A DNA stretch of 64,000 bases from Flavobacterium pisciphilum (lineage in GTDB: Bacteria; Bacteroidota; Bacteroidia; Flavobacteriales; Flavobacteriaceae), in assembly GCF_020905345.1 (NCBI RefSeq), contig NZ_JAJJMO010000001.1:2480001-2544000 (forward strand), written 5' to 3'. Of this stretch, positions 9,501 to 17,582 are shown piece after piece (the first letter of the stretch is position 1; the number at the start of each line of letters is the position of its first letter). The position numbers and the translations under genes were made by a program. Below the pieces are notes generated by a model. It searched no databases and had not been told where the DNA came from. It was given only the letters and a program-made list of their open reading frames with translations.

Positions 9501-10418
9501 ATGAAAACAACCTTTTACAGTAACGGGAAACTTTTAATAACTGGAGAATACTTAGTATTAGATGGCGCAAAAGCATTTGCATTACCAACAAAATTTGGAC
9601 AAAATTTAATTGTTGCCAAAGGAGAAAACCAAGAAATACAATGGAAAAGTTACGATGCCGATAATACGATCTGGTTTGATGACACTATAACTTTTACCGA
9701 GATAATAAATAATCCTGAACCAGAAACGGAAACAATAAAAAGCACATTAATAAATATTTTACATGAAGCTTATTTATTAAATCCAGCGTTTTTAACCCAA
9801 TCTGAAGGTTACCAAATAAGTACGCAACTCACATTTCCTAAAAATTGGGGTTTAGGCACATCATCAACATTATTGAACAATATTGCTCAATGGACAAAAA
9901 TTGATGCTTTTACGCTTCTTAAAAACAGTTTTGGAGGTAGTGGATATGATATTGCCTGCGCACAAAACAACACACCTATATTATATCACCTACAACAAGG
10001 TTTACCAACTGTAGAAAAAATAGACTTTAAACCTGAGTTTAGTCAGAATCTACATTTTGTATACTTAAACAAAAAACAAAGCAGTAAAGCAGCCATAACT
10101 GCATATTACAACAACAAGAATAGTCATCTATCAAAGATAATTTCAAACAACGACAAAATAACCCAAACTGTTTTGCAAGCCAAAACTGGAAAAGAATTTG
10201 CTAAAGCATTAGCAATGCATGAAGCCGAAATGAGCAACATACTAGAAATGCAAACTATCAAAGAAAGACTCTTTCCAGATTTTGAAGGCGTAATAAAAAG
10301 CCTTGGTGCTTGGGGAGGCGATTTTGTAATGGCAATTTCCAAAGACAATCCAACCGAATATTTTGCTGCCAAAGGATATAAAACAATAATCCCTTACAAC
10401 GAAATGATACTGGTTTAA
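9501..10418 (+). CDS. GYDIA-family GHMP kinase (mevalonate pathway)
   Basis: GHMP-superfamily small-molecule kinase of 305 residues, cytosolic. The N-terminus KLLITGEYLVLDGAKAFALP is the usual GHMP start. The phosphate-binding loop is WGLGTSSTL near residue 118. The sequence GGSGYDIACAQ near 150 gives the GYDIA family its name. In flavobacteria members sit beside HMG-CoA reductase, as here. The pathway step is probably phosphorylation of mevalonate or mevalonate phosphate, but I cannot tell which. A second GHMP kinase in this window (44257-45195) may supply the other step. A strong terminator follows. Confidence 0.85.
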   Translation: MKTTFYSNGKLLITGEYLVLDGAKAFALPTKFGQNLIVAKGENQEIQWKSYDADNTIWFDDTITFTEIINNPEPETETIKSTLINILHEAYLLNPAFLTQSEGYQISTQLTFPKNWGLGTSSTLLNNIAQWTKIDAFTLLKNSFGGSGYDIACAQNNTPILYHLQQGLPTVEKIDFKPEFSQNLHFVYLNKKQSSKAAITAYYNNKNSHLSKIISNNDKITQTVLQAKTGKEFAKALAMHEAEMSNILEMQTIKERLFPDFEGVIKSLGAWGGDFVMAISKDNPTEYFAAKGYKTIIPYNEMILV

Positions 10419-10446
10419 TCAAAAAATCAAACCTTATTTGATCCAT

Positions 10447-10482
10447 AAAAAAGCCTTGCTATTCCTAGCAAGGCTTTTTTAT
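10447..10482 (+). terminator. Rho-independent terminator after the GHMP kinase
   Basis: Perfect 11-bp stem (10451-10461 with 10466-10476, arms AAGCCTTGCTA and TAGCAAGGCTT), four-base loop, A run before and T run after. It could work in both directions. Confidence 0.85.
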
Positions 10483-10594
10483 TTTCAGTTACATATAACA
10501 AATCCCGTACTCAACAGACTGTAAAACCTATTAGAAACACATCATTTTTCTAGCAATCATAATTAACCAAACACGTAAAAATACTTCCATAAAA

Positions 10595-10626
10595 AAAATC
10601 CCGAAATATAAATATTTCGGGATTTT
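10595..10626 (-). terminator. Rho-independent terminator of the ppiD-like gene
   Basis: Stem of AAATCCCGAAATAT with its complement around a two-base loop. On the minus strand it is followed by a run of eight T. It lies about 30 bp past the ppiD-like stop. Between it and the terminator at 10447-10482 I see no gene. Confidence 0.8.
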
Positions 10627-10657
10627 CAATTTAATCTTTTATGTAAATCTTGATGAA

Positions 10658-12757
10658 CTAGTAGCTAAAGTGCGCTCTATTATCAACAATTTTAGCATTA
10701 TCTTTCAATGCAGGAAGGATTCTGTTTACATCCTGTGCACTTTGAGCTTTTAATTTTTCAACATAAGGAGCGTGGTTTGTTAAAGCTGGTGCTTTTGTAA
10801 TGCTTATGTTTTTAACAACATAAACTCCAGTGTTTCCTTCAATTGGAGCAGAAAGTTTACCTGCTGCCAAAGCAAATGCATTTCCAACAACTTTTGGCTC
10901 TTGACCAACACCACCTGGTAAAGTTGGGTTGTCCATAGTAACATCTGCTGCTTGTTGTACAGCTACACCAGCGCTTTTAGCAATTGCCTCGATAGTAGTA
11001 CCATTCATTTTAGCTTTAAGTATTTCAGCTTTTTTCTTGTTTTTAAGAATTGGCTCTACATAAGGTCTTGCAACATCTACTGATACTAAACCTGTTTTAT
11101 TGATATTCTTAAGTTGTGCAATAACGTGACCAACATTAGCAACCTCAAAACGTTTAACGTCACCTTTACTTGTTCCTTTTTCAAACGCCCATCTTACGAT
11201 AGTTCTTTGATTTCCTAATGGTCCGAAATTCTCGTCCATTCCTTTCACAGTAACTGCAGGAGAAACTGTTAATTTCATGTCTTTTGCAACTTTATTAAAG
11301 TCTTTATCAGCAGCATCCATTTCAAATTTAGTTGCTTGAGTAAATACTCTATCAGAAGTTGCTTCAGAAGCTTCGATTTTTTGTGCAACTGTTGCTAAAC
11401 GAATTCCGTCTTGTTTATCTGTAATTTTGATAATATGGAAACCAAAAGGAGTTTCTACCAATCCTATTTTTCCAATTGGATTACTGAAAACAAAATCATT
11501 AAATGGTTTTACCATTTGGTTTTGACCAAAATATCCTAAATCACCACCTTGTTGTGCAGATGAGTCATCAGAAGCTGTAAAAGCTAACATTAAGAAACTA
11601 TCTGGATTAGCATTAACTTGAGCTAAAACTTCTTCTGCTTTAGCTTTTGCTTGCTCTTTAGTTCTTCTTTCTTTTTGGTTTGGAACCTGAGTACCTTCAT
11701 AACTAATTAAGATATGACTTGCTTTTGCATTAACTCCTGATTTAAATCCTAATGATTTAGAAATGCAGTAGTAGTTACCAAAAATATAAGGTCCGTAAAC
11801 TTCACCTGGAGCAAGGCTAAATAATTTATCAGCATCTACAGCTGGCAAATCTTTCTTAGCTACATAAGTAGAATCGTAAGGTACATCTGAATTTGAATTT
11901 ACAAAGTCAGCAATATTCTTAGCTGATTTAAATCCAGGTAGTGTATCGTTTTTACCAGTTTTTTGGTTGTAAACAACACTTCCTGTCAATAGAGCAGCAA
12001 CTTTTGCTTTAATTTCTGCCTCATCTTCTTTAGAAGCTTTATCTTCAATTAAAACATACTGAACCTCACGAGTTTCATCAGCTTTAAATTTCTTCTCGTC
12101 TTTTTTCATGAAATCAACAATTTCTGAATCAGATACTTTTACATCACTATCTTTGATAGAAGAATATAAACCAGCTACAAAAGCAAAGTTAGCTTTGTTT
12201 GCTTCCATTTCATATTTCAACTTACCTTCAGCTATAGTTGTATAAAGACCTGCTTTAATCAACGTATTGTATATTTGGTATTTTGCATTCAAATCTGCAT
12301 CTTTCTCTCTATCTTTTAGATATTGAGCTTGCTCTGGATTTGCTTTAAAATATTCTTTGAATTTTGCTACGTCAAAAATCCCTGCTGCATTTAAGAACAT
12401 TGGATTTCTTCCGATATTTTGGTCAGCTTTTAAAACCTCAAGCAAATGTTTTTCACCTACTCTTAATCCTAATTTATCAAACTCTGATGATAACAAAGCA
12501 ACAGAAACCTCTTGATCCCAAACTCTGTTTGCAGCTTGAGTGGAAGTTATTCCTTGCCCACTTTTTTCAACACCACTAACTTTTATTCTAAAATCTTCAA
12601 ATGAGATATCTTTCCCATTGATGCTTCCTACGTCTTTTGAACTCTCACCAAAATTTCCACTACTGAAAAGATCTTGAATGATAAATGCGAATAATGCAAG
12701 TGCAATAGCGCCTATCAATAAAGCGGAACGTTGTCTAATTTTTGCTAAAACTGCCAT
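10658..12757 (-). CDS. ppiD: Membrane-anchored periplasmic peptidyl-prolyl isomerase, PpiD/SurA type
   Basis: Folding factor for exported and outer-membrane proteins. 699 residues from the ATG at 12757. I chose this start because the frame's first possible start (12799) overlaps a promoter-like element, and the protein then opens MAVLAKIRQRSALLIGAIAL, a single N-terminal membrane anchor. A SurA_N-type chaperone region follows. The parvulin rotamase domain is near residues 345-460 (KASHILISYEG, QQGGDLGYFGQNQMVKPF, TPFGFHIIKI), followed by a second PPIase-like, alanine-rich C-terminal part. It is the last gene of an envelope block, behind lptC and a beta-barrel protein, which fits an outer-membrane assembly role. 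Confidence 0.88.
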   Translation of the reverse strand: MAVLAKIRQRSALLIGAIALALFAFIIQDLFSSGNFGESSKDVGSINGKDISFEDFRIKVSGVEKSGQGITSTQAANRVWDQEVSVALLSSEFDKLGLRVGEKHLLEVLKADQNIGRNPMFLNAAGIFDVAKFKEYFKANPEQAQYLKDREKDADLNAKYQIYNTLIKAGLYTTIAEGKLKYEMEANKANFAFVAGLYSSIKDSDVKVSDSEIVDFMKKDEKKFKADETREVQYVLIEDKASKEDEAEIKAKVAALLTGSVVYNQKTGKNDTLPGFKSAKNIADFVNSNSDVPYDSTYVAKKDLPAVDADKLFSLAPGEVYGPYIFGNYYCISKSLGFKSGVNAKASHILISYEGTQVPNQKERRTKEQAKAKAEEVLAQVNANPDSFLMLAFTASDDSSAQQGGDLGYFGQNQMVKPFNDFVFSNPIGKIGLVETPFGFHIIKITDKQDGIRLATVAQKIEASEATSDRVFTQATKFEMDAADKDFNKVAKDMKLTVSPAVTVKGMDENFGPLGNQRTIVRWAFEKGTSKGDVKRFEVANVGHVIAQLKNINKTGLVSVDVARPYVEPILKNKKKAEILKAKMNGTTIEAIAKSAGVAVQQAADVTMDNPTLPGGVGQEPKVVGNAFALAAGKLSAPIEGNTGVYVVKNISITKAPALTNHAPYVEKLKAQSAQDVNRILPALKDNAKIVDNRAHFSY

Positions 12758-12788
12758 TTTTATTGTTGTTAATTTTATATTCAGTTTG

Positions 12789-12796
12789 CGAAAATA
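12789..12796 (-). promoter_or_regulatory. Promoter -7 element before ppiD
   Basis: On the minus strand the sequence reads TATTTTCG, one base from TAnnTTTG, 31 bp before the chosen ATG. It argues against the longer N-terminus and suggests that the gene can be transcribed separately from the upstream block. Confidence 0.4.
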
Positions 12797-12865
12797 CAAT
12801 TATCTAGCTAATAATAATACTAGTAGCAATTTATTTTCCAAGAATTTTTATTTTTCTAAAAAAAA

Positions 12866-14125
12866 TCACTCTTTTATAGTCATTTTTACTAATTCTATTT
12901 TCTTATTTGTCGCCTCTTCTATCACAAAATGATAGTTTCCTATGGTGATTTCTTCCCCAATTTGCGGGATTTCTTTAGTATGATCTACAATAAAACCACC
13001 CAAGGTACCATAAGAGTCACTTTCTGGGATATCCAATTTGTAAGTCTCGTTTAGATACTCAACATCAAATCGGGTTGAGAAAATATACTTACCCTCCCCT
13101 AATTCTTTTTCTATTAGTTCTTCATCCGAATCGTGTTCGTCCTCTATCTCTCCAAACAACTCTTCTACAATATCCTCAACTGTTATTATCCCTGAAGTTC
13201 CACCGTATTCATCCAGAACAACCGCTACACTTCTTCGTTTTTTAGTCAATAAATTCAAAACGTCTTTTATGTAAACCGTTTCTGGAACAAACTCTACAGG
13301 AATCAATACTGACTTTATCGTTTCTGGTTTTTTGAACAAATCAAAAGAATGAACATATCCTAAAATATCATCCAATGAGTTTTGATAAACAAGTATCTTA
13401 GAATAACCTGTTTCTACAAACAAAGCCTTAAGTTCATCTACAGTATCAAATAATTCAACAGCATCAATCTCGGTACGAGGCGTCATGATATCCCTTGCTT
13501 TTACCCCCGAAAACTCTAATGCATTCTGAAAGATTTGTATCTCCGAATCAACTTCTTCATCATCTTCTACTGTACTCATTTGCTCTGAAATATAATTCCC
13601 AAGCTCTGCCTTACTAAAGAAAAACTGCACCTGATCCCCCTCTGTCTTAAAAAATCTCCTTAAAATAAAATCTGAAATCCAGATAAAAAAAGTAGATAAA
13701 TAATAAAAAAGCCAGTAGAAAAAATACGCTGGAATTGCAAAAAACTTAATTAATGAATTCGCGTAAATCTGAAAAAACACCTTCGGAAAAAACTCTGCTG
13801 TGATTAAAATAAAAAAAGTAGAAATCAAAGTTTGAACAAGCAAACTGGTAACATCCGAAAAATGATATCCAAAATCTACAAGTGCCTTTAAAAGCAAATC
13901 TCCCATAAAGAAACTATAAACAACTATCGCAATATTGTTTCCAATAAGCATAGCTGCTATAAATTTTGAAGGTTTTTCGGTAAGCTTAGTAAGGATTTTA
14001 GACAAGAAGTTTTCTTGTTTCTTCTCGATCTCTAGATAAATCTTATTTGAGGATATGAACGCAATTTCCATACCCGAAAAGAAGGCTGATAGTATTAAAC
14101 ATAGTATTATAATACTAATCTCCAT
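12866..14125 (-). CDS. CNNM/CBS/CorC domain membrane protein (hemolysin-related family)
   Basis: 419 residues with the three-part layout of the TlyC/CorC-related family. An N-terminal CNNM (DUF21) membrane domain of about four segments spans residues 1-175. A pair of CBS domains around 195-320 includes the signature MTPRTEIDAV and LDEYGGTSGIITVEDIVEEL. A C-terminal CorC_HlyC domain runs from about 330. Family members are linked to magnesium or cobalt efflux, and GldE of the gliding machinery belongs here too. Nothing in this context (no gldD, ssb or mutY neighbours) supports GldE. The hemolysin name is historical. It starts 5 bp after the small membrane gene, so they are probably co-transcribed. 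Confidence 0.85.
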   Translation of the reverse strand: MEISIIILCLILSAFFSGMEIAFISSNKIYLEIEKKQENFLSKILTKLTEKPSKFIAAMLIGNNIAIVVYSFFMGDLLLKALVDFGYHFSDVTSLLVQTLISTFFILITAEFFPKVFFQIYANSLIKFFAIPAYFFYWLFYYLSTFFIWISDFILRRFFKTEGDQVQFFFSKAELGNYISEQMSTVEDDEEVDSEIQIFQNALEFSGVKARDIMTPRTEIDAVELFDTVDELKALFVETGYSKILVYQNSLDDILGYVHSFDLFKKPETIKSVLIPVEFVPETVYIKDVLNLLTKKRRSVAVVLDEYGGTSGIITVEDIVEELFGEIEDEHDSDEELIEKELGEGKYIFSTRFDVEYLNETYKLDIPESDSYGTLGGFIVDHTKEIPQIGEEITIGNYHFVIEEATNKKIELVKMTIKE

Positions 14126-14130
14126 TTTTA

Positions 14131-14322
14131 TTATTTTTTATTACGATTGTCAAGTTTGTTTGCAAATTTTCTCCTAAAGAAAAACATAAAAATTCCCATT
14201 CCTGCAATCAAAAAACTTAACCAAGGAGTAGCTTCACCTGCACTCATTTTCATTATTGCATCATAAATAAACAGAATTGCAACTATTAAATAAGCGTATT
14301 GTGTATATTTCAAGTAACCCAT
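14131..14322 (-). CDS. Small two-helix membrane protein of unknown function
   Basis: 63 residues with two hydrophobic stretches (about 8-24 and 33-49), a loop EATPWL between them, and a strongly basic tail (RRKFANKLDNRNKK). The positive-inside rule would place both ends in the cytoplasm. I do not recognise a family. It is packed between lptC (12 bp before) and the CBS-domain protein (5 bp after). That tight spacing on the same strand supports a real gene rather than a chance frame. Confidence 0.7.
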   Translation of the reverse strand: MGYLKYTQYAYLIVAILFIYDAIMKMSAGEATPWLSFLIAGMGIFMFFFRRKFANKLDNRNKK

Positions 14323-14334
14323 AATTATTATTTT

Positions 14335-14889
14335 TTATTCTTCAGTTTCTACCTCTCCGTTTATACGTTGAGAGTTTATTATTTTAAAATCTTTACTAAA
14401 ATCGAGTCCCTGACCATACGAAACTCCTTTTACATCTGTAAATTTAAACTTTCTTTCAGTATAAAACCATTCATTTTTTTGATCAAAATACAGCTGTTCT
14501 GTTTCTAGCATCTGACCATCATCTGTAGTAATTTTTACTTTTCCTTGTAAATCAATAACTGAAGTTTGTTTATACGAAATAGCGTAATTGGCTTTTACAT
14601 AGGTACGTTTATGCTTTTTATCATACAAAGTAACATCAATACCTTTTGGGAAATCGGTAAAAGGAAAATCAACATTGGAATAATCCAACATTTTAGGACT
14701 TATTAGAACTCCCGAAATAAGCCCTGAATCTGTATATTTTATATTGACATTATCAGCATCACTAGCAGGAACAAACTCTACAAAATTACTTCTCTGTACA
14801 TCTTTAAAATTACCTTCGCATCCTAGAAAAAACATCGTAATAAAAATTACGAGCCCAGGAATAGCACTATATTTTTTAAGTAAATTCAT
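14335..14889 (-). CDS. lptC: LPS export periplasmic protein LptC, lipoprotein form
   Basis: 184 residues. It starts with a lipoprotein signal: hydrophobic run PGLVIFITMFFLGC with Cys at about residue 24 followed by EGNF. The body is a beta-rich LptC/OstA-like domain: YTDSGLISGVLISPKMLDYS, then FTDFPKGIDVTLYDKK and ITTDDGQMLETEQLYFDQ, the repeated-strand pattern of beta-jellyroll Lpt proteins. LptC carries lipopolysaccharide from the LptBFG exporter to LptA. It sits beside an outer-membrane barrel and a PpiD-type foldase, consistent with envelope assembly. Lipid anchoring replaces the usual single transmembrane helix and is common in Bacteroidota. Confidence 0.85.
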   Translation of the reverse strand: MNLLKKYSAIPGLVIFITMFFLGCEGNFKDVQRSNFVEFVPASDADNVNIKYTDSGLISGVLISPKMLDYSNVDFPFTDFPKGIDVTLYDKKHKRTYVKANYAISYKQTSVIDLQGKVKITTDDGQMLETEQLYFDQKNEWFYTERKFKFTDVKGVSYGQGLDFSKDFKIINSQRINGEVETEE

Positions 14890-14935
14890 TCGCTAAATAA
14901 GGTGTTAAACTCTAAATTAGAGTTTATAATCTGGA

Positions 14936-16189
14936 TTAATTAAACTTGCTTCTTTCGAACCATTTATCGTTTAATGAGAACCCTAAACTAAAATTAGCAT
15001 AATTCTCTTGAATTAAACCTGCCGATTTAGTTCCTCTTTTACCAAACTCCATTCCGAAATTGATATTTGAAAATGTTCCAGAAATTGGAAACCCAGCTCC
15101 TAGTGTAATACCAATATCATTGATACGTTGTGAATTAATAATCAAGGCTGTTCTTTCATATTTAAGACCTGCTCTATAAGTAACTCTATTAAAATATCCT
15201 GAAAAAGAACTATAATTAGGAACATAGTAACCTCCCAAACTTGCGCTTGCAGCTTTTCCGTATCCTACATTTGGCGCAGCATTGTAAACACTTGATTGAT
15301 CAACTGAGTTCTGATACGAAACCTTTCCTCCAATTAACCATTTTCTTGCCTCTCCTATACCTGCACTCAAAGCAAGTTTGAACGGCATATTTACATCAAC
15401 CTTTTCTTTTACATCTACACCTGGATCTAAGACATTAAAATTAAGTCCTGAACCAAGCATTCCAGTAGATATATTTCTTGTGTTTTCAGAATTTAACTTA
15501 CTCTGAATAGTATATGTTGCACTACTAAACAAAGATAATTTTTTATTTATTTTATACTGATACATTGCTCCTAAGTTAAAATTAACTCCAGATAAATAAG
15601 TAGTATTCAACTCTCTTGTTCCTACTGGCACATCAGGAATAAACTCTAAACTAGTAGTTTCTACCTTACCAAAATCATATTGAAGATCTGCACCAATACT
15701 AAAATTAGGTTTAATTTTATAGGCAAGTGCAAAATAAACTTTATTCAATCCTCCTGTACCATCAAATCTTTTATTGTTACCTCCAGTATTTGCTGAAAGT
15801 GATTCAATTTGGTATCCTACAGATGAATAAGGAATTAATCCAAAACCAATACCAAACTTATTTCCTAAAGGCATACCTACAGCTATATAATCTAAAGTTG
15901 TTCTTTGCGCTTTTGCTGATCCTTTATCGGTTTTTAACGTACTCGAATTAAATGTACCTCCAACAGTAAAACTTGTAAGCTTTAAATTTGCGTAACTAGC
16001 AGGGTTTTCCAAATTAATATGAATACTATCTTGCTCTACTGCAACACCAGCCATAGAACGGCTTTCGACAGTTCCTTTAAACCTTACATCACCAATTCCG
16101 TAAAAAGAATAAGGAGAAGACGTTCCTTGCTGAGCAAAAGACACGAATGACAAAAGTAAGCAAGCGCTTATTATAATTTTTTTAATCAT
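14936..16189 (-). CDS. Outer-membrane beta-barrel protein, FadL/PorV-like
   Basis: 417 residues with a signal peptide (MIKKIIISACLLLSFVSFAQ) and a mature part beginning QGTSSPYSFYGIGD. It has many alternating hydrophobic strands (KFGIGFGLIPYSSVGYQI, NFSIGADLQYDFGKV) and ends in F-N after aromatic-rich strands, as expected for a barrel. The start SPYSFYGIGDV...RSMAGVAVA resembles flavobacterial OmpP1/FadL-like proteins with unknown ligands. The start overlaps the coaX stop by 8 bp, so translation is probably coupled. A role in hydrophobic compound uptake or as a T9SS-type barrel is possible but not shown. Confidence 0.75.
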   Translation of the reverse strand: MIKKIIISACLLLSFVSFAQQGTSSPYSFYGIGDVRFKGTVESRSMAGVAVEQDSIHINLENPASYANLKLTSFTVGGTFNSSTLKTDKGSAKAQRTTLDYIAVGMPLGNKFGIGFGLIPYSSVGYQIESLSANTGGNNKRFDGTGGLNKVYFALAYKIKPNFSIGADLQYDFGKVETTSLEFIPDVPVGTRELNTTYLSGVNFNLGAMYQYKINKKLSLFSSATYTIQSKLNSENTRNISTGMLGSGLNFNVLDPGVDVKEKVDVNMPFKLALSAGIGEARKWLIGGKVSYQNSVDQSSVYNAAPNVGYGKAASASLGGYYVPNYSSFSGYFNRVTYRAGLKYERTALIINSQRINDIGITLGAGFPISGTFSNINFGMEFGKRGTKSAGLIQENYANFSLGFSLNDKWFERSKFN

Positions 16190-16916
16190 TGTTGATTTTA
16201 TATTGAAATGTTTGGTTCAAACTTTCTAATAAGAAATTTGAATTGGCAAATATGGTATTTTTTAATCGTTTAGCCAAAAAAAGTGCATCACCACCCGTTA
16301 AAATTATTATAAAATTTAAGTAGTCTGCTTTGTATTGATCGATAAAACCGTCTATTTCATAGACGAATCCGTTCACAACCCCCGAATGTATTGATTCCGG
16401 AGTTGAATTACCAATATATTCTTTGGGCTCTTCAAATGTTAATAACGGAAGTTTTGCAGTATAATTATGAAGTGCCTCATACCTTAATCGCAATCCTGGA
16501 GATATAGCTCCCCCTAAATAATTGTCATTTTCATCAACAAAATCATATGTAATACAAGTCCCAGCATCAATAATCAATCTATTTTGGTTCGGATACTGTA
16601 ATGTTGCTCCACTTGCAAGTACAATTCGATCAATTCCTAAAGTTTTTGGTGTAGCATAATTATTTTTAAATGGAAAACGATCTTCATTTGTCAAAAAACA
16701 AACATTTACATCAGTATTAAAACCTAAAAACGACTCTTTTTCGACATTTCCGACTGACGCAACAACTAAATCGGTCACTTTTTCAAATTTTTTTAAAATT
16801 TTTTTGATTTCTTTTTCAAGTTCATTTTTATCAAAAACAAAAAATTCTAAAACAGTATTATTCTCAAAAACAGCACCTTTAATGCGCGTATTCCCAACAT
16901 CGATTGTTAAAACCAT
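16182..16916 (-). CDS. coaX: Type III pantothenate kinase
   Basis: First step of coenzyme A synthesis: phosphorylation of pantothenate, in the cytosol, normally requiring a monovalent cation. 244 residues, typical of CoaX. The ASKHA-fold motifs are visible: DVGNTRIKGAVFENN at residues 6-20 (phosphate 1), LGIDRIVLASGA in the middle, DAGTCITYDFVDENDNYLGG (phosphate 2) and SPGLRLRYEALH, and GGDALFLAKRL near the C-terminus (adenosine region). It is the first gene of the minus-strand envelope block and overlaps the barrel gene. Its promoter lies just upstream. Confidence 0.93.
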   Translation of the reverse strand: MVLTIDVGNTRIKGAVFENNTVLEFFVFDKNELEKEIKKILKKFEKVTDLVVASVGNVEKESFLGFNTDVNVCFLTNEDRFPFKNNYATPKTLGIDRIVLASGATLQYPNQNRLIIDAGTCITYDFVDENDNYLGGAISPGLRLRYEALHNYTAKLPLLTFEEPKEYIGNSTPESIHSGVVNGFVYEIDGFIDQYKADYLNFIIILTGGDALFLAKRLKNTIFANSNFLLESLNQTFQYKINND

Positions 16917-16935
16917 AGTTTCTTATTTACTGCTG

Positions 16936-16943
16936 CGAAGATA
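16936..16943 (-). promoter_or_regulatory. Promoter -7 element of coaX
   Basis: The minus strand reads TATCTTCG, one mismatch from TAnnTTTG, 19 bp before the coaX ATG. It faces away from the tRNA promoter at 16992. Confidence 0.45.
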
Positions 16944-16969
16944 CGAATTGATTTTTTTTAAAAATTGTT

Positions 16970-16999
16970 TTGGAGAAACTAAAAAACATTCTATATTTG
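16970..16999 (+). promoter_or_regulatory. Promoter of tRNA-Phe copy 1
   Basis: TTG at 16970-16972, 19 bp spacer, then TATATTTG at 16992-16999. This is a complete -33/-7 pair of the Bacteroidota type, 16 bp before the tRNA. The -7 part is identical in the second copy. Confidence 0.7.
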
Positions 17000-17015
17000 C
17001 ACCCGCAATAAGCAC

Positions 17016-17088
17016 GGTACCTTAGCTCAGATGGTAGAGCAATGGACTGAAAATCCATGTGTCCCTGGTTCGATCCCTGGAGGTACCA
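17016..17088 (+). tRNA. tRNA-Phe (GAA), copy 1
   Basis: 73-nt cloverleaf. The acceptor stem is GGTACCT with AGGTACC, the D arm is GCTC/GAGC, and the anticodon stem is ATGGA/TCCAT with loop CTGAAAA, giving anticodon GAA at 17049-17051. The T loop is TTCGATC. The T stem has one T-T mismatch (positions 51-63), which is shared by both copies. CCA is not encoded. The gene has its own promoter and terminator. Confidence 0.95.
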
Positions 17089-17090
17089 CG

Positions 17091-17119
17091 AAACCCACTC
17101 AAACGAGTGGGTTTTTTGT
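17091..17119 (+). terminator. Terminator of tRNA-Phe copy 1
   Basis: Arms ACCCACTC (17093-17100) and GAGTGGGT (17105-17112), four-base loop, followed by a T run. The same hairpin follows copy 2. Confidence 0.8.
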
Positions 17120-17157
17120 TTTATTCAATTTAATATAATTCTTTCTTTGAATTTACC

Positions 17158-17187
17158 TTGGATAATCTAAAAAACATTCTATATTTG
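17158..17187 (+). promoter_or_regulatory. Promoter of tRNA-Phe copy 2
   Basis: TTG at 17158-17160, 19 bp spacer, TATATTTG at 17180-17187. The spacing is the same as in copy 1, and the sequence from CTAAAAAACATTC onward is shared with it. Confidence 0.7.
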
Positions 17188-17203
17188 CACCCGCTACAAG
17201 CAC

Positions 17204-17276
17204 GGTACCTTAGCTCAGATGGTAGAGCAATGGACTGAAAATCCATGTGTCCCTGGTTCGATCCCTGGAGGTACCA
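17204..17276 (+). tRNA. tRNA-Phe (GAA), copy 2
   Basis: Identical 73-nt tRNA sequence 188 bp after copy 1, anticodon GAA at 17237-17239. The repeated unit covers the -7 element, tRNA and terminator, so this is a tandem duplication of a whole transcription unit. Confidence 0.95.
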
Positions 17277-17278
17277 CA

Positions 17279-17310
17279 AAACCCACTCAAACGAGTGGGT
17301 TTTCTGTTTT
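17279..17310 (+). terminator. Terminator of tRNA-Phe copy 2
   Basis: Arms ACCCACTC (17281-17288) and GAGTGGGT (17293-17300), then TTTTCTGTTTT. From here to 17582 the DNA is AT-rich, and I see no gene or clear promoter motif. Confidence 0.75.
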
Positions 17311-17582
17311 TACACCTCGACTATCTTTTTTCTTTTATCAAGCCTCTCTTTTTATTCCCAAAAAGAAACACTAAAAATCAAACAGTCTAATTATAATTTT
17401 AAAAGGCTAATCAAATCGCTATACCCATCTCATACCCCCAATCTTACTAGTAAAAACCTAAAAAAGAATAAATTAACCTGTTTTTGTTAAAAAAGCGTCA
17501 AATAATACGGTTTTTATATTCTATTTTAGTGAAATAATAATCATATTGATTTTTATACAAAACATCAATAGTATACAGGCAC

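Noticed and set aside
12758..12799. Longer N-terminus for the ppiD-like protein (start at 12799)
   Set aside because: It would add 14 residues before the membrane anchor and overlap a TATTTTCG promoter element on the same strand. The ATG at 12757 gives a typical PpiD start.
12678..12932. Plus-strand frame opposite the ppiD/CBS-protein junction
   Set aside because: Antisense to ppiD and the CBS-domain gene, low-complexity Lys/Asn/Phe composition, no ribosome-site or context support.
17245..17490. Open frame of 81 residues over tRNA-Phe copy 2 and its terminator
   Set aside because: It begins inside the tRNA, is rich in Phe/Ser/Lys without any domain, and crosses a terminator. Not a gene.
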